NCBI GenBank assembly: GCA_001603105.1
Contig: LVBE01000119.1
Location: 1-40,215, forward strand
Source of the DNA: Spirochaetales bacterium Spiro_03
GTDB taxonomy: Bacteria; Spirochaetota; Spirochaetia; Sphaerochaetales; Sphaerochaetaceae
Reading direction: 5' to 3'
Length of the DNA stretch: 40,215 bases
The notes beneath the pieces were generated by a model. The model searched no databases and was not told the DNA's origin. It was given only the letters and a program-made list of their open reading frames with translations. Below, one piece after another: positions 27,182 to 35,292 of the stretch. Made by a program: the position numbers and the translations under genes. Within the stretch, counting starts at the first letter, position 1. Each line of letters begins with the position of its first letter.

Positions 27182-27210
27182 ATCATAGATGGTGGGCCCG
27201 CCTTGGTCAA
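27182..27210 (-). promoter_or_regulatory. Sigma70-type promoter TTGACC-N17-TATGAT for oadB
   Basis: TTGACC at 27210-27205, TATGAT at 27187-27182, 17-nt spacer. Confidence 0.6.
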
Positions 27211-28140
27211 ATGGAAGTGACCAACACCCTGTCACTTTGCCGCCTTGACAAAGAACCTACCGTATTGGACCATTTCGCCATGGAGCCGACCATCCTGCAA
27301 GAGAGCACCTACTTCCATGACCCCTCCCTTCCGCTCAAAGTCATGAAGCGTGACCCCGAGATCACCTACCGCCTCCATGGCCATGAATTCCATGAGTTGG
27401 TCGTCGTCATCGGCGGTCGGGGCACCACCTACACCGCTGACGGCGAGTTCGCCATCGGCGAGGGCTCGGTATTGTATGTTCCCCCTGGCTGCCAGCACGG
27501 CTACAAGGAGCTCGACCACCTGGTGCTCTACAACATCATCTGGGGAGAGAACCTTGTCAAAAAGCAAACTCTCGACCTTGAACAGCTTCCTGGCTTCTCA
27601 TCAATCTTCAAAGCCAAGAACCTGGTCTTGATGCACCTCGCCCCTGCCCAGTTCGCTGACCTGGTGCCGCTGGTTCTTCTTCTTGAGAAGGAGGGTGATG
27701 ATTTTTCCTACGGAAGCGGCAGCCGCATCCTCTCTTGGGCATACCTGTTGCAGATCCTGGTCCTGCTGAGTCGGATCTTCGACCAGACCCCGTCAGCTGC
27801 CAACCGCACAGCCCGCCAACTCTGGGATGTCTTTGCCTATATGGATGAGCATCTGGACACTCCCCTCTCGACCGAGGAGCTGACGGCTGTGGCGGCAATG
27901 AGCAGCAGCACCCTCAACCGCACCTTCAAGCACGCCACCGGTCTCTCACCGATTGAGTTTCACATCCACAAACGAATCGGCCGCGCCTGTACCCTGATCC
28001 AGGAGCGCGGCCTTTCGATGGCAGAGGTGGGAGAGGCGTGCGGGTTCTCCGACCCAAACTACTTCTCCCGGCAGTTTCGCAAGGTCATGGGGATGAGCCC
28101 CAAGCAGTATCAGCGGATCTTCACCAGCCGCTTTACGTAA
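27211..28140 (+). CDS. AraC-family transcriptional regulator with N-terminal cupin
   Basis: Cupin-like HGHEFHELVVVIGGRGTTYTADGEFAIGEGSVLYVPPGCQHGY; HTH SMAEVGEACGFSDPNYFSRQFRKVMGMSPKQYQR; start uncertain (27160, 27211 or 27280). Confidence 0.9.
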   Translation: MEVTNTLSLCRLDKEPTVLDHFAMEPTILQESTYFHDPSLPLKVMKRDPEITYRLHGHEFHELVVVIGGRGTTYTADGEFAIGEGSVLYVPPGCQHGYKELDHLVLYNIIWGENLVKKQTLDLEQLPGFSSIFKAKNLVLMHLAPAQFADLVPLVLLLEKEGDDFSYGSGSRILSWAYLLQILVLLSRIFDQTPSAANRTARQLWDVFAYMDEHLDTPLSTEELTAVAAMSSSTLNRTFKHATGLSPIEFHIHKRIGRACTLIQERGLSMAEVGEACGFSDPNYFSRQFRKVMGMSPKQYQRIFTSRFT

Positions 28141-29758
28141 GCGACTCCAAGGCGATGACCGCTGAAGAGAAGATCCGCTCTTCTCCGATGAGATGGATGA
28201 AGTCAAGGCGCTCCATCAGCGAGCGTACCGGCTTCTGCAGTCCCACCAGGTAGACATCCACGCCCTTTGAGCGACAGAGGCGCACGATATCACTGAGCTC
28301 GTTGATCGAGCTGTGGTCGATCGAGGGCACGCCCCTGAGGCTGAAGATGATCCGCTCTGCCCCATCGCCAATCAATGACTCGGTGACCTCGGTCAGCTGG
28401 TTCTGGCTGCCGAAGAAGAGCTGGCCGTCGACATAGACAACCTTGGTCCGCTTGGCTCCGGCTCCGAGCTCGGCGGTCACCGGATCGATCTCGATGGAGA
28501 TCTTGTGGCTCTTGACGATGAACATCACCATCGAGAAGGCGATGCCGGCAAAGATCGCCACCGTCAGATCAAAGAAGACCGTCGCCCCCATCGTGATGAG
28601 GAACTGGGCCATCGAGGTCTTGATCCGCTTACGGAAGATCCTCCTGATGGCAATCCAATCATTCATCCGCCAGGCAGTGACGATCAGCACTCCTGCGAGA
28701 GCGGCCAAGGGGATGCGACTGAGGAAGGGGCCGAGGAGGAACATCGACAAGAGCAGGCCGATGGCGTGGATGATGCTCGTCAGCCGTGTCTGCTGCCCTG
28801 CCCTGATGGCCACCGAAGTACGGGCGATAGCTGCAGTGGCGGGAATGCCTCCGAAGAATGGGATGATCACGTTGCCGATGCCTTGGGCGTAGAGCTCACG
28901 GGTCGCATTGAACTTCTCCTTCTTCATCTTTGAGGCGTAGGTGCCGCACAGCAGGCTCTCAACCATCCCCAGGGCGGCGATTGAGATCGCCGGGGAGATG
29001 AGTGAGCCGAAGTGGTGCCACGGCATCGACAGCAGATGCAGCCGGTCGGCTGCAACGAGGGTGCGGGGAATCGACCCTACCTCAGCGACAGGGAGGTTGA
29101 GCACCATCTGGGCAACGAGGGCGATGATGAGGCTCAGTAGACTTGCGTGGACCTTGGCGTTCCACTTCTTCGGCCAGAAGATCATGAAGAGGACAACAAA
29201 GAGGCCGTAGGCGAGGGCCGGCAGGTGAATCGCAAACCCATCACGGACATAGGAGGCGATCATCTGTGGAATCTGGGTTCCGGTGCTCGTCACCCCGAAG
29301 AAGGGATCGATCTGGCCAAAGGCGATGATGATCGCAATCCCGCTGGTGAAGCCGGTGACCACCGGAGAAGGAATGTATGAGACAAGGGCTCCGACGCGTA
29401 GCACCCCGGCCAAAAGCCGCACCACACCGCTGAGGAAGGTTGCAAAGAGCACCCCCTCGATGCCATAGTGGGCACCGACGGTGATGAGGATCATCGCCAT
29501 CGTCCCGGTCGGCCCACTGATCTGATAGGAGGCCCCACCGAGGCCTGCGATGACCAAACCACTGATGATCGCCGTGATCATCCCGCTGGCCGCACTCTGG
29601 CCGGAGCTCACGGCAAAGGCGAGGGCCAACGGCAGCGCGACCGCAGCAACGGTGAGGCCCGCCATCAGGTCCTTGGTGAATGTACTGGTTGAGTACCCTG
29701 AAAATTCCCGCTTGAGATCCGAAAGAAATGAAGCCGGCTTCGGCTTACAGACATGCAT
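28133..29758 (-). CDS. SulP/SLC26-family anion transporter with C-terminal STAS domain
   Basis: DLMAGLTVAAVALPLALAFAVSSG; SGPTGTMAMILI; C-terminal STAS VDGQLFFGSQNQL...LRGVPSIDHSSINEL. Confidence 0.94.
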   Translation of the reverse strand: MHVCKPKPASFLSDLKREFSGYSTSTFTKDLMAGLTVAAVALPLALAFAVSSGQSAASGMITAIISGLVIAGLGGASYQISGPTGTMAMILITVGAHYGIEGVLFATFLSGVVRLLAGVLRVGALVSYIPSPVVTGFTSGIAIIIAFGQIDPFFGVTSTGTQIPQMIASYVRDGFAIHLPALAYGLFVVLFMIFWPKKWNAKVHASLLSLIIALVAQMVLNLPVAEVGSIPRTLVAADRLHLLSMPWHHFGSLISPAISIAALGMVESLLCGTYASKMKKEKFNATRELYAQGIGNVIIPFFGGIPATAAIARTSVAIRAGQQTRLTSIIHAIGLLLSMFLLGPFLSRIPLAALAGVLIVTAWRMNDWIAIRRIFRKRIKTSMAQFLITMGATVFFDLTVAIFAGIAFSMVMFIVKSHKISIEIDPVTAELGAGAKRTKVVYVDGQLFFGSQNQLTEVTESLIGDGAERIIFSLRGVPSIDHSSINELSDIVRLCRSKGVDVYLVGLQKPVRSLMERLDFIHLIGEERIFSSAVIALESLT

Positions 29759-29795
29759 CCCACCCACCCCCGCGCCAAGTCATCGGCGTGGGTAT

Positions 29796-29824
29796 ATGAT
29801 AGCCATTGTGGCCTATAAACTCAA
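29796..29824 (-). promoter_or_regulatory. Sigma70-type promoter TTGAGT-N17-TATCAT for the SulP gene
   Basis: TTGAGT at 29824-29819, TATCAT at 29801-29796, 17-nt spacer. Confidence 0.5.
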
Positions 29825-29836
29825 GGCGATATGCCC

Positions 29837-30211
29837 TCAGCGCTTGGTAGGCACTATCTCGATCCAGTAGCCGTCTGGGTCGACGATGAAGTAGATTCCC
29901 ATCGCCTTGTTCTCGTAGATGATGCAATCCATCTTTCTGTGCTTCGCCCGCGCCGCCTCAAGGTCATCGGTCTCGAAGGCGAGGTGGAACTCATTGTCCC
30001 CAAGGTTGTAGGAGTCCTTCTCCCAGTCTCGCAACCACGTCAATTCCAGCTTGTGGGCCGACTCGCCATCGCCGAGGAAGACGATACTATAGGAGCCATC
30101 ACTGGCCTCCTTGCGCCGTGTCTCGGTCAGGGCGAGGGCATCACGGTAGAAGGCAAGAGAACGCTCAAGGTCGATGACGTTGATGTTGTTGTGTGAAAAC
30201 CGAAACTTCAT
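29837..30211 (-). CDS. VOC/glyoxalase-family protein, lactoylglutathione lyase-like
   Basis: FSHNNINVIDLERSLAFYRDALAL; HLAFETDDLEAARAKH; FIVDPDGYWIEIVP; ATG 30211 overlaps the upstream stop as ATGA. Confidence 0.9.
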   Translation of the reverse strand: MKFRFSHNNINVIDLERSLAFYRDALALTETRRKEASDGSYSIVFLGDGESAHKLELTWLRDWEKDSYNLGDNEFHLAFETDDLEAARAKHRKMDCIIYENKAMGIYFIVDPDGYWIEIVPTKR

Positions 30212-30891
30212 GCAATCCTCCATGTATAGGGACTCTTGTCCAATTGTACTATCTCACCCTCATAGCTATCCAGATCACGTCTGAGCCGACTGCAGACGGT
30301 GCTGTCACCCCAAAAGTGCATCGGTACCAGGGTCTTTACCGTGGCCCGCTGCAGAAGGTCCTTCGCCCCGAGGCTATACGCCTTCCCAAGGCGAGGATCG
30401 ACGGGAACAAAGGCGATATCCAGGCTCTTGGGCAGGCGCTCTAGCTCGGCGCGATACGCCGTGGCCATCGCACTGTTATACGCCTCGCTCTCCCCATCCC
30501 AATGCCAGTGGTTCAAATCCCCGCTATAGTAGAGCTTCATACCCTCAAGATCCAAAATGAAGGCCACCCCCTCGTCAGTAGAGCGCAGTGTCGCAACAGC
30601 GATGCCCAATACCTCGGCTCTCTCATGGACTCCCATCCACGTTACATCAAGGCCTGACGGCACATCGGAAGCAGGGATATCGTCTGAGAGGACAAAATTG
30701 GCCCCACCTGGATGGGAGGCAAAGCCAAAGATCGATTGGCTGTAGTGATCGCCATGGCGATGGCTGGCAAAGACCACCAACGGCTTCTCTGCTGAAGGAA
30801 GGCCGATAGGCCCGGTGGTGTGGTCAAAGAGCAGCAGGTGGTGCTCACTCTCCACCAAGAATGCGCTGTGTCCGAGGTAGGTACAATTCAT
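30208..30891 (-). CDS. MBL-fold metallo-hydrolase (UlaG/ZnD-like)
   Basis: TYLGHSAFLVE; ASHRHGDHYS (HxHxDH variant); YSGDLNHWHW. Confidence 0.87.
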   Translation of the reverse strand: MNCTYLGHSAFLVESEHHLLLFDHTTGPIGLPSAEKPLVVFASHRHGDHYSQSIFGFASHPGGANFVLSDDIPASDVPSGLDVTWMGVHERAEVLGIAVATLRSTDEGVAFILDLEGMKLYYSGDLNHWHWDGESEAYNSAMATAYRAELERLPKSLDIAFVPVDPRLGKAYSLGAKDLLQRATVKTLVPMHFWGDSTVCSRLRRDLDSYEGEIVQLDKSPYTWRIA

Positions 30892-30933
30892 ACCATTACC
30901 ATGGGCTATTGATTGTAGGCTGTCAAGCAGCCT

Positions 30934-31845
30934 TCATCGTTCCAAGAGCCATTCAATGACATGTTGCACCCTGATGCCCTCGTACGTACCCACAGTATAT
31001 CGATCGAGGGTAAGGACGGTCTTCGGCCAGTTGTCCATGATTTTCCGAAGCGGCTCCATTTCACGTTCAAATGTCCGTGCATCGCTCATATTTGCAGTCA
31101 CTTGATAATAGGCGTATTGACCGTTCTTCCGAACCACGAAGTCAGTTTCCACACCACCTGACCGTCCGGTGAATACCTCATACCCCCTGCGATTAAGCTC
31201 GAGGTACACGGCGTTTTCCAAAGAGCGTCCCAGATCATATCCGCTTCGTCGGCTCGTTTGGTTTCTCAGGCCCAAATCTACGCAATACCATTTCCGCTGA
31301 CTTAGAAGGATCTCTTTTCCCTTGGTATCAAACCCATGGACCGGATAGAATACAAACGCTTCGGCCAATGCCTCGAGGTAGTCAGATACGGTATTTGCAG
31401 AGACCCTTCTGACATGTGTGCAAAGATAGTCGGTAATGCGTTTCACCGGTACTATGCTCGATATTGAGTCAGAAAGGAACGCAGCAATCGCCTTAAGCAG
31501 ACCGATATCAACCACATTCCTGCGGGTTCGGCCAGCAGTAACACGCGTATTACGTCCGACAATATCATTGACGATGACCGTATTGTATATTCCGTCCATG
31601 TACATTCGGAACCGCTCATCATCATATCGGCCAACGACCAATGCCGGCATTCCCCCTCGCTTCAGGTATTCTACCAATGTCTCGTCAGAACTATCGCCAG
31701 CTACCATACAATACTCTTTGAAGGAGAAGGGGAGGATCGGGATCTCAACATACCGCCCCGAGAGCAGCGTTGCTAGCTCAGTTGATAGCATGTATGCGTT
31801 GGAGCCTGTGATATATAGGTCTATAGTATCAATATAAATTCCCAT
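30934..31845 (-). pseudogene. 5'-truncated AAA_14/DUF4143 ATPase lacking the Walker A region
   Basis: Begins inside the conserved IDLYITGSNAYMLSTELATLLSGRYVEIPILPFSFKEY segment; downstream DUF4143 with NRRGYEVFTGRSGGVETDFVV retained. Confidence 0.82.
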
Positions 31846-31862
31846 TTGGGAGCGTAATCTTC

Positions 31863-33137
31863 TTACACCAACCCTTCCAATGCGTTCAATGCACGTTCAA
31901 AGAGACCCAACTCATAGTAGAGATCCAAGATGGTGTAGCGGTTACGTATCATCTGAGCGCCGCGCACCGCCCGCTTCAGTCCATTCAAATCCGACCCAAT
32001 CTCCATTGGAGTCGTGGGAGCGCCGACAAGGCGTAGCGCCTTCCGAAGCTCCTCAAAGGGTGGCAATTGCTCTCCTATACGCTCCTTGAGCGTAGGAAGG
32101 AGCCCTGCCAATAGACGCCTACGCTCCATAAGCGCCTCACCCTCCAAGAACTTCTGTCGAGCGATACGCAGTGTCTGTTCTATGATACGTACATCGTCAA
32201 AGAGCGAGCGGATATCCGCTTCCCGCTCGCTCCAAAGCTGCTCAGGCTGCCCATAGCACTCACTCACATCGAGTCGCAATAGATCCTCATAGAGCAAGAC
32301 GATGGCCATGGTGCCAACTGAAACCTTGAAGCCATGGCTAGGCTCCTCTCCATCCAGGGCAAGGCCCTCCATCTCCCAGACGTGGCTGATCAGATGCTCG
32401 GCTCCGCTGGCAGGGCGACTGTCCTCGGTGATCTGCATCGCAAAGCCGCTTGCGGCGAGGGCCTCGAAGAGGTTAGCGATGGCCCGACCATCGCCCTGGG
32501 CGATCTCTTTGGATTGGCTGTAGACACGGCGCAAGGGCATCTGCACCATTTCCCACACATCGCGGCGTATGGGGTGAAGGCCCATCAGGTCGGCCAGAAT
32601 CCAATCCATCCCTGCAGTGAACTTGGCCATGCAGTCGGCAAAGCCTGAGCCAATCATCATCACAGGCGCCTCTTTGAGGATATCCGTATCACCTAATACC
32701 ACTACCGGTGCAGAACAGGCCATCGTTTGCTTGAAACCTTCAAAGTTGATGGCTGCCCCAAATGAGGTATACCCATCCATCGAGGGGGCGGTAGCGACGA
32801 CCATGTATGGTCGCTTCAATTCAAAGCTGGCTCGCTTGGTCACATCGTTGAGCGTGCCAGATCCGAGGACCACGGCAATTGAATCGTCCAATTCCAGGTT
32901 CATGCGGATCTTGCGGATAGTGTGTTCATTGGCATAGGGACGAGGATGGGCATCAAAGACGAGGTGGCGCACCTCAAGGCCGGCCTTTTCCAAGGAGCGA
33001 ATGGTATCAAAGCCTGCCACTCTCATCGTATTGCCATCGGCAACCAACAGGGCCGAGGCATTGCCAAATGCCTCGACAAAGAGCTTTCCGGCCTTTTGGA
33101 CAGCCCCGGCTTCTATGAGTGAGATCTTGGTATCCAT
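31863..33137 (-). CDS. sn-glycerol-1-phosphate dehydrogenase-like (AraM/EgsA family)
   Basis: VLGSGTLNDVTKRASFELKRPYMVVATAPSMDGYTSFGAAI; GSGFADCMAKFTAGMDW; GAEHLISHVWEM. Confidence 0.85.
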   Translation of the reverse strand: MDTKISLIEAGAVQKAGKLFVEAFGNASALLVADGNTMRVAGFDTIRSLEKAGLEVRHLVFDAHPRPYANEHTIRKIRMNLELDDSIAVVLGSGTLNDVTKRASFELKRPYMVVATAPSMDGYTSFGAAINFEGFKQTMACSAPVVVLGDTDILKEAPVMMIGSGFADCMAKFTAGMDWILADLMGLHPIRRDVWEMVQMPLRRVYSQSKEIAQGDGRAIANLFEALAASGFAMQITEDSRPASGAEHLISHVWEMEGLALDGEEPSHGFKVSVGTMAIVLLYEDLLRLDVSECYGQPEQLWSEREADIRSLFDDVRIIEQTLRIARQKFLEGEALMERRRLLAGLLPTLKERIGEQLPPFEELRKALRLVGAPTTPMEIGSDLNGLKRAVRGAQMIRNRYTILDLYYELGLFERALNALEGLV

Positions 33138-33171
33138 GAGCAGAGGGTATCACAAGGAAGAACGGCACGAA

Positions 33172-33200
33172 AGTATAGGGATCTCCAATTACGCACTCAA
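33172..33200 (-). promoter_or_regulatory. Sigma70-type promoter TTGAGT-N17-TATACT for the G1P dehydrogenase-like gene
   Basis: TTGAGT at 33200-33195, TATACT at 33177-33172, 17-nt spacer. Confidence 0.6.
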
Positions 33201-33303
33201 CGCTCACGTTTCCTACAGGATGAGAGACCAATCGTCATCTGACGTGGTTTGACAGACAGGTACGCCACTTGTCCTTCACAATCCACTGCGATAGAGTTGC
33301 CTC

Positions 33304-33948
33304 ATGAGCAAACGAACCTTCTCCATCCTCGGTGACTCGATCTCGACCTTCAGTGGCTACAACCCCGAGGGAAATGAGATCTTCTATCCCCGTGAAGGCT
33401 ATGACGTCACACTCGTCGACCATACCTGGTGGGCGATTCTTGCCAAGCGGATGGGCTTGAACCTGGTGGTCAACGAGGCGTACTCCGGCTCTCGCATCAG
33501 CCGCACCGGCATACGCCCGCTCTCATCGTGCTTTATCGACGAGAAGCGGCAGCGCCACCTCGGCGGCGATCTCATCATCGTCTTCGGTGGTACCAACGAC
33601 TGGGGGCAGGCAGACCAGCCCACGACCTTGGAGATCTTTCGTAGCGCCTACCGCGACCTGGTAGAGGCGATGACAAGAGCGCACAGCACTAGCACGCTCT
33701 TCTTCTGCACCCCGCTACAGCGCACCGAACGATCGCTTACCACCGCGAACATCAACGGATGGACCCAATTGGATTTGGCAGAGGCGATTCGACAGGTCGT
33801 GGCCGACTACCCTGAGGCCCACCTCATCGACCTCGCCTCCTACCCCATCAGGGCACAAGACGGACTGTTGGTCGATGGCGTACACCCCGGGCGTAAAGGA
33901 ATGGAGATCGTGGCCTCATTGATGCAGGCGGGCATTGAGGGCCGCTAG
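33304..33948 (+). CDS. SGNH/GDSL-family hydrolase
   Basis: SILGDSISTFSGY (block I), VFGGTNDWG (block III), DGVHPGRKGMEIVA (block V). Confidence 0.92.
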   Translation: MSKRTFSILGDSISTFSGYNPEGNEIFYPREGYDVTLVDHTWWAILAKRMGLNLVVNEAYSGSRISRTGIRPLSSCFIDEKRQRHLGGDLIIVFGGTNDWGQADQPTTLEIFRSAYRDLVEAMTRAHSTSTLFFCTPLQRTERSLTTANINGWTQLDLAEAIRQVVADYPEAHLIDLASYPIRAQDGLLVDGVHPGRKGMEIVASLMQAGIEGR

Positions 33949-34779
33949 ACGCATCGTAGCCATCTCGGCCTCCAGGCGATTCTGGGGGGCAAGCTTCTCC
34001 AAGATCGTGGTGACCAATACATCAAGGGCACTACCTTGACGGTAGTCGCTTGGGGTGTAGTAGTTGATCCGCCCCTCATTCATCAGTCGCTGGGCGACAG
34101 GCAGCGTTTGGTCGGTATGCACGGCGATCGACGAGCCGCCGCTCTCCTTGACCAGCTTCATCGTCGGCACATCAGTCAGCCCGTCGCCGATGTAGATCAT
34201 GTTTCGAAACGGGACCGGGCGGTCTGCCTCAGCGGTGTAGGCGTTCAGCATCTCGTCCTCGCTCACTGACAGCACTCCCTTGTTGATCCGAAAGAGAAAC
34301 TGGGTCTTGGCGGTGTAGTTGACGGCAAGCTTTGGCCACACAGCCACCCCGTTCTCATCATAGAGGTACTCACAGGCGTAGATACGCTCAAAGAAATGCC
34401 CGATCGGAGAGCCTTCAATGATCTCGGCAAGACCGCTGGAGATGATGAAGTGTTGAACGGCGAGGCCCAAGGCTCGCCCTCGCTCGCTGATGCGCTCAAA
34501 CCACGTCTCGACACCCGGGTAGAACTCCAATGCAGAACCCAGGGCCACAAAGTCACTGCGCCTGATCGGCTTGCGTTGGCGCCTGGACTCGTCGAGCATC
34601 AGCTTCATGTAGGCGAGGATCCGATCCATCTGCTGAGAACGGGCCAGCTCGTTGGCCTGCTTCCAGAACTGGTCGGCACTGAGGCCGAGCTCAGGGATGA
34701 ACGTATACTCCTGCATGTCACGGGTGGTGAGCGTCTTGTCAAAGTCGTACAGAAGGGCGACGGTCGCAACAGTACTCAT
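33916..34779 (-). CDS. HAD-superfamily phosphatase
   Basis: LLYDFDKTLTTRD motif I; FIISSG motif II; MIYIGDGLTDVPTMKLVKE motif IV; start set at ATG 34779. Confidence 0.9.
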   Translation of the reverse strand: MSTVATVALLYDFDKTLTTRDMQEYTFIPELGLSADQFWKQANELARSQQMDRILAYMKLMLDESRRQRKPIRRSDFVALGSALEFYPGVETWFERISERGRALGLAVQHFIISSGLAEIIEGSPIGHFFERIYACEYLYDENGVAVWPKLAVNYTAKTQFLFRINKGVLSVSEDEMLNAYTAEADRPVPFRNMIYIGDGLTDVPTMKLVKESGGSSIAVHTDQTLPVAQRLMNEGRINYYTPSDYRQGSALDVLVTTILEKLAPQNRLEAEMATMRLAALNARLHQ

Positions 34780-34833
34780 AGTGGACCAAGTATAGCACAT
34801 CGACGCAGGAGCGGAAGAAATAGTGTATCCAAA

Positions 34834-34851
34834 TAGTTGACGTGTCAACTA
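34834..34851. promoter_or_regulatory. Probable MarR operator palindrome TAGTTGAC-GT-GTCAACTA
   Basis: 8-bp perfect arms, 2-bp centre, 22 bp upstream of marR ATG; overlaps a TTGACG-N17-TACAGT promoter. Confidence 0.75.
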
Positions 34852-34872
34852 AATATCACTACAGTAGCGCGT

Positions 34873-35286
34873 ATGAACGAAAGCCTTGGACGGTTGGTGG
34901 CGATCCTCCACCGACGCAACATCGCCTACCTCAACACGGCCCTCAAACCTTTTGGCATCACCAGTGCCGAGGTTGGGGTGCTGCGGATGTTGTACCTACA
35001 GGAGGACCGCTCCCAGGAGGAGCTTTCGCTCACCTTGACCATCGACAAAGCCGCCATCGCACGGGCGGTGAAGTCACTGGAGCAGAAAGGGTACGTCAGG
35101 CGCATCAGCGATGAGCGCGACAGGCGGTGCAACCGCCTCTTTCTCACCGCCAAGGCTAAGCGCCTGCAAGACAAGATCGAACCGGTGATCGATCAGTGGA
35201 ATGAGCAGAGCAAGGCTCTGGTCGGAGACAGTGAGTACAAGAGCCTCTGCACTACCTTGACTGTAGTGCTCAGCGGCATGGAGTAG
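34873..35286 (+). CDS. MarR-family transcriptional regulator
   Basis: winged-helix QEELSLTLTIDKAAIARAVKSLEQKGYVRRISDERDRRCNRLFLTAKAK. Confidence 0.94.
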   Translation: MNESLGRLVAILHRRNIAYLNTALKPFGITSAEVGVLRMLYLQEDRSQEELSLTLTIDKAAIARAVKSLEQKGYVRRISDERDRRCNRLFLTAKAKRLQDKIEPVIDQWNEQSKALVGDSEYKSLCTTLTVVLSGME

Positions 35287-35292
35287 CAATTG

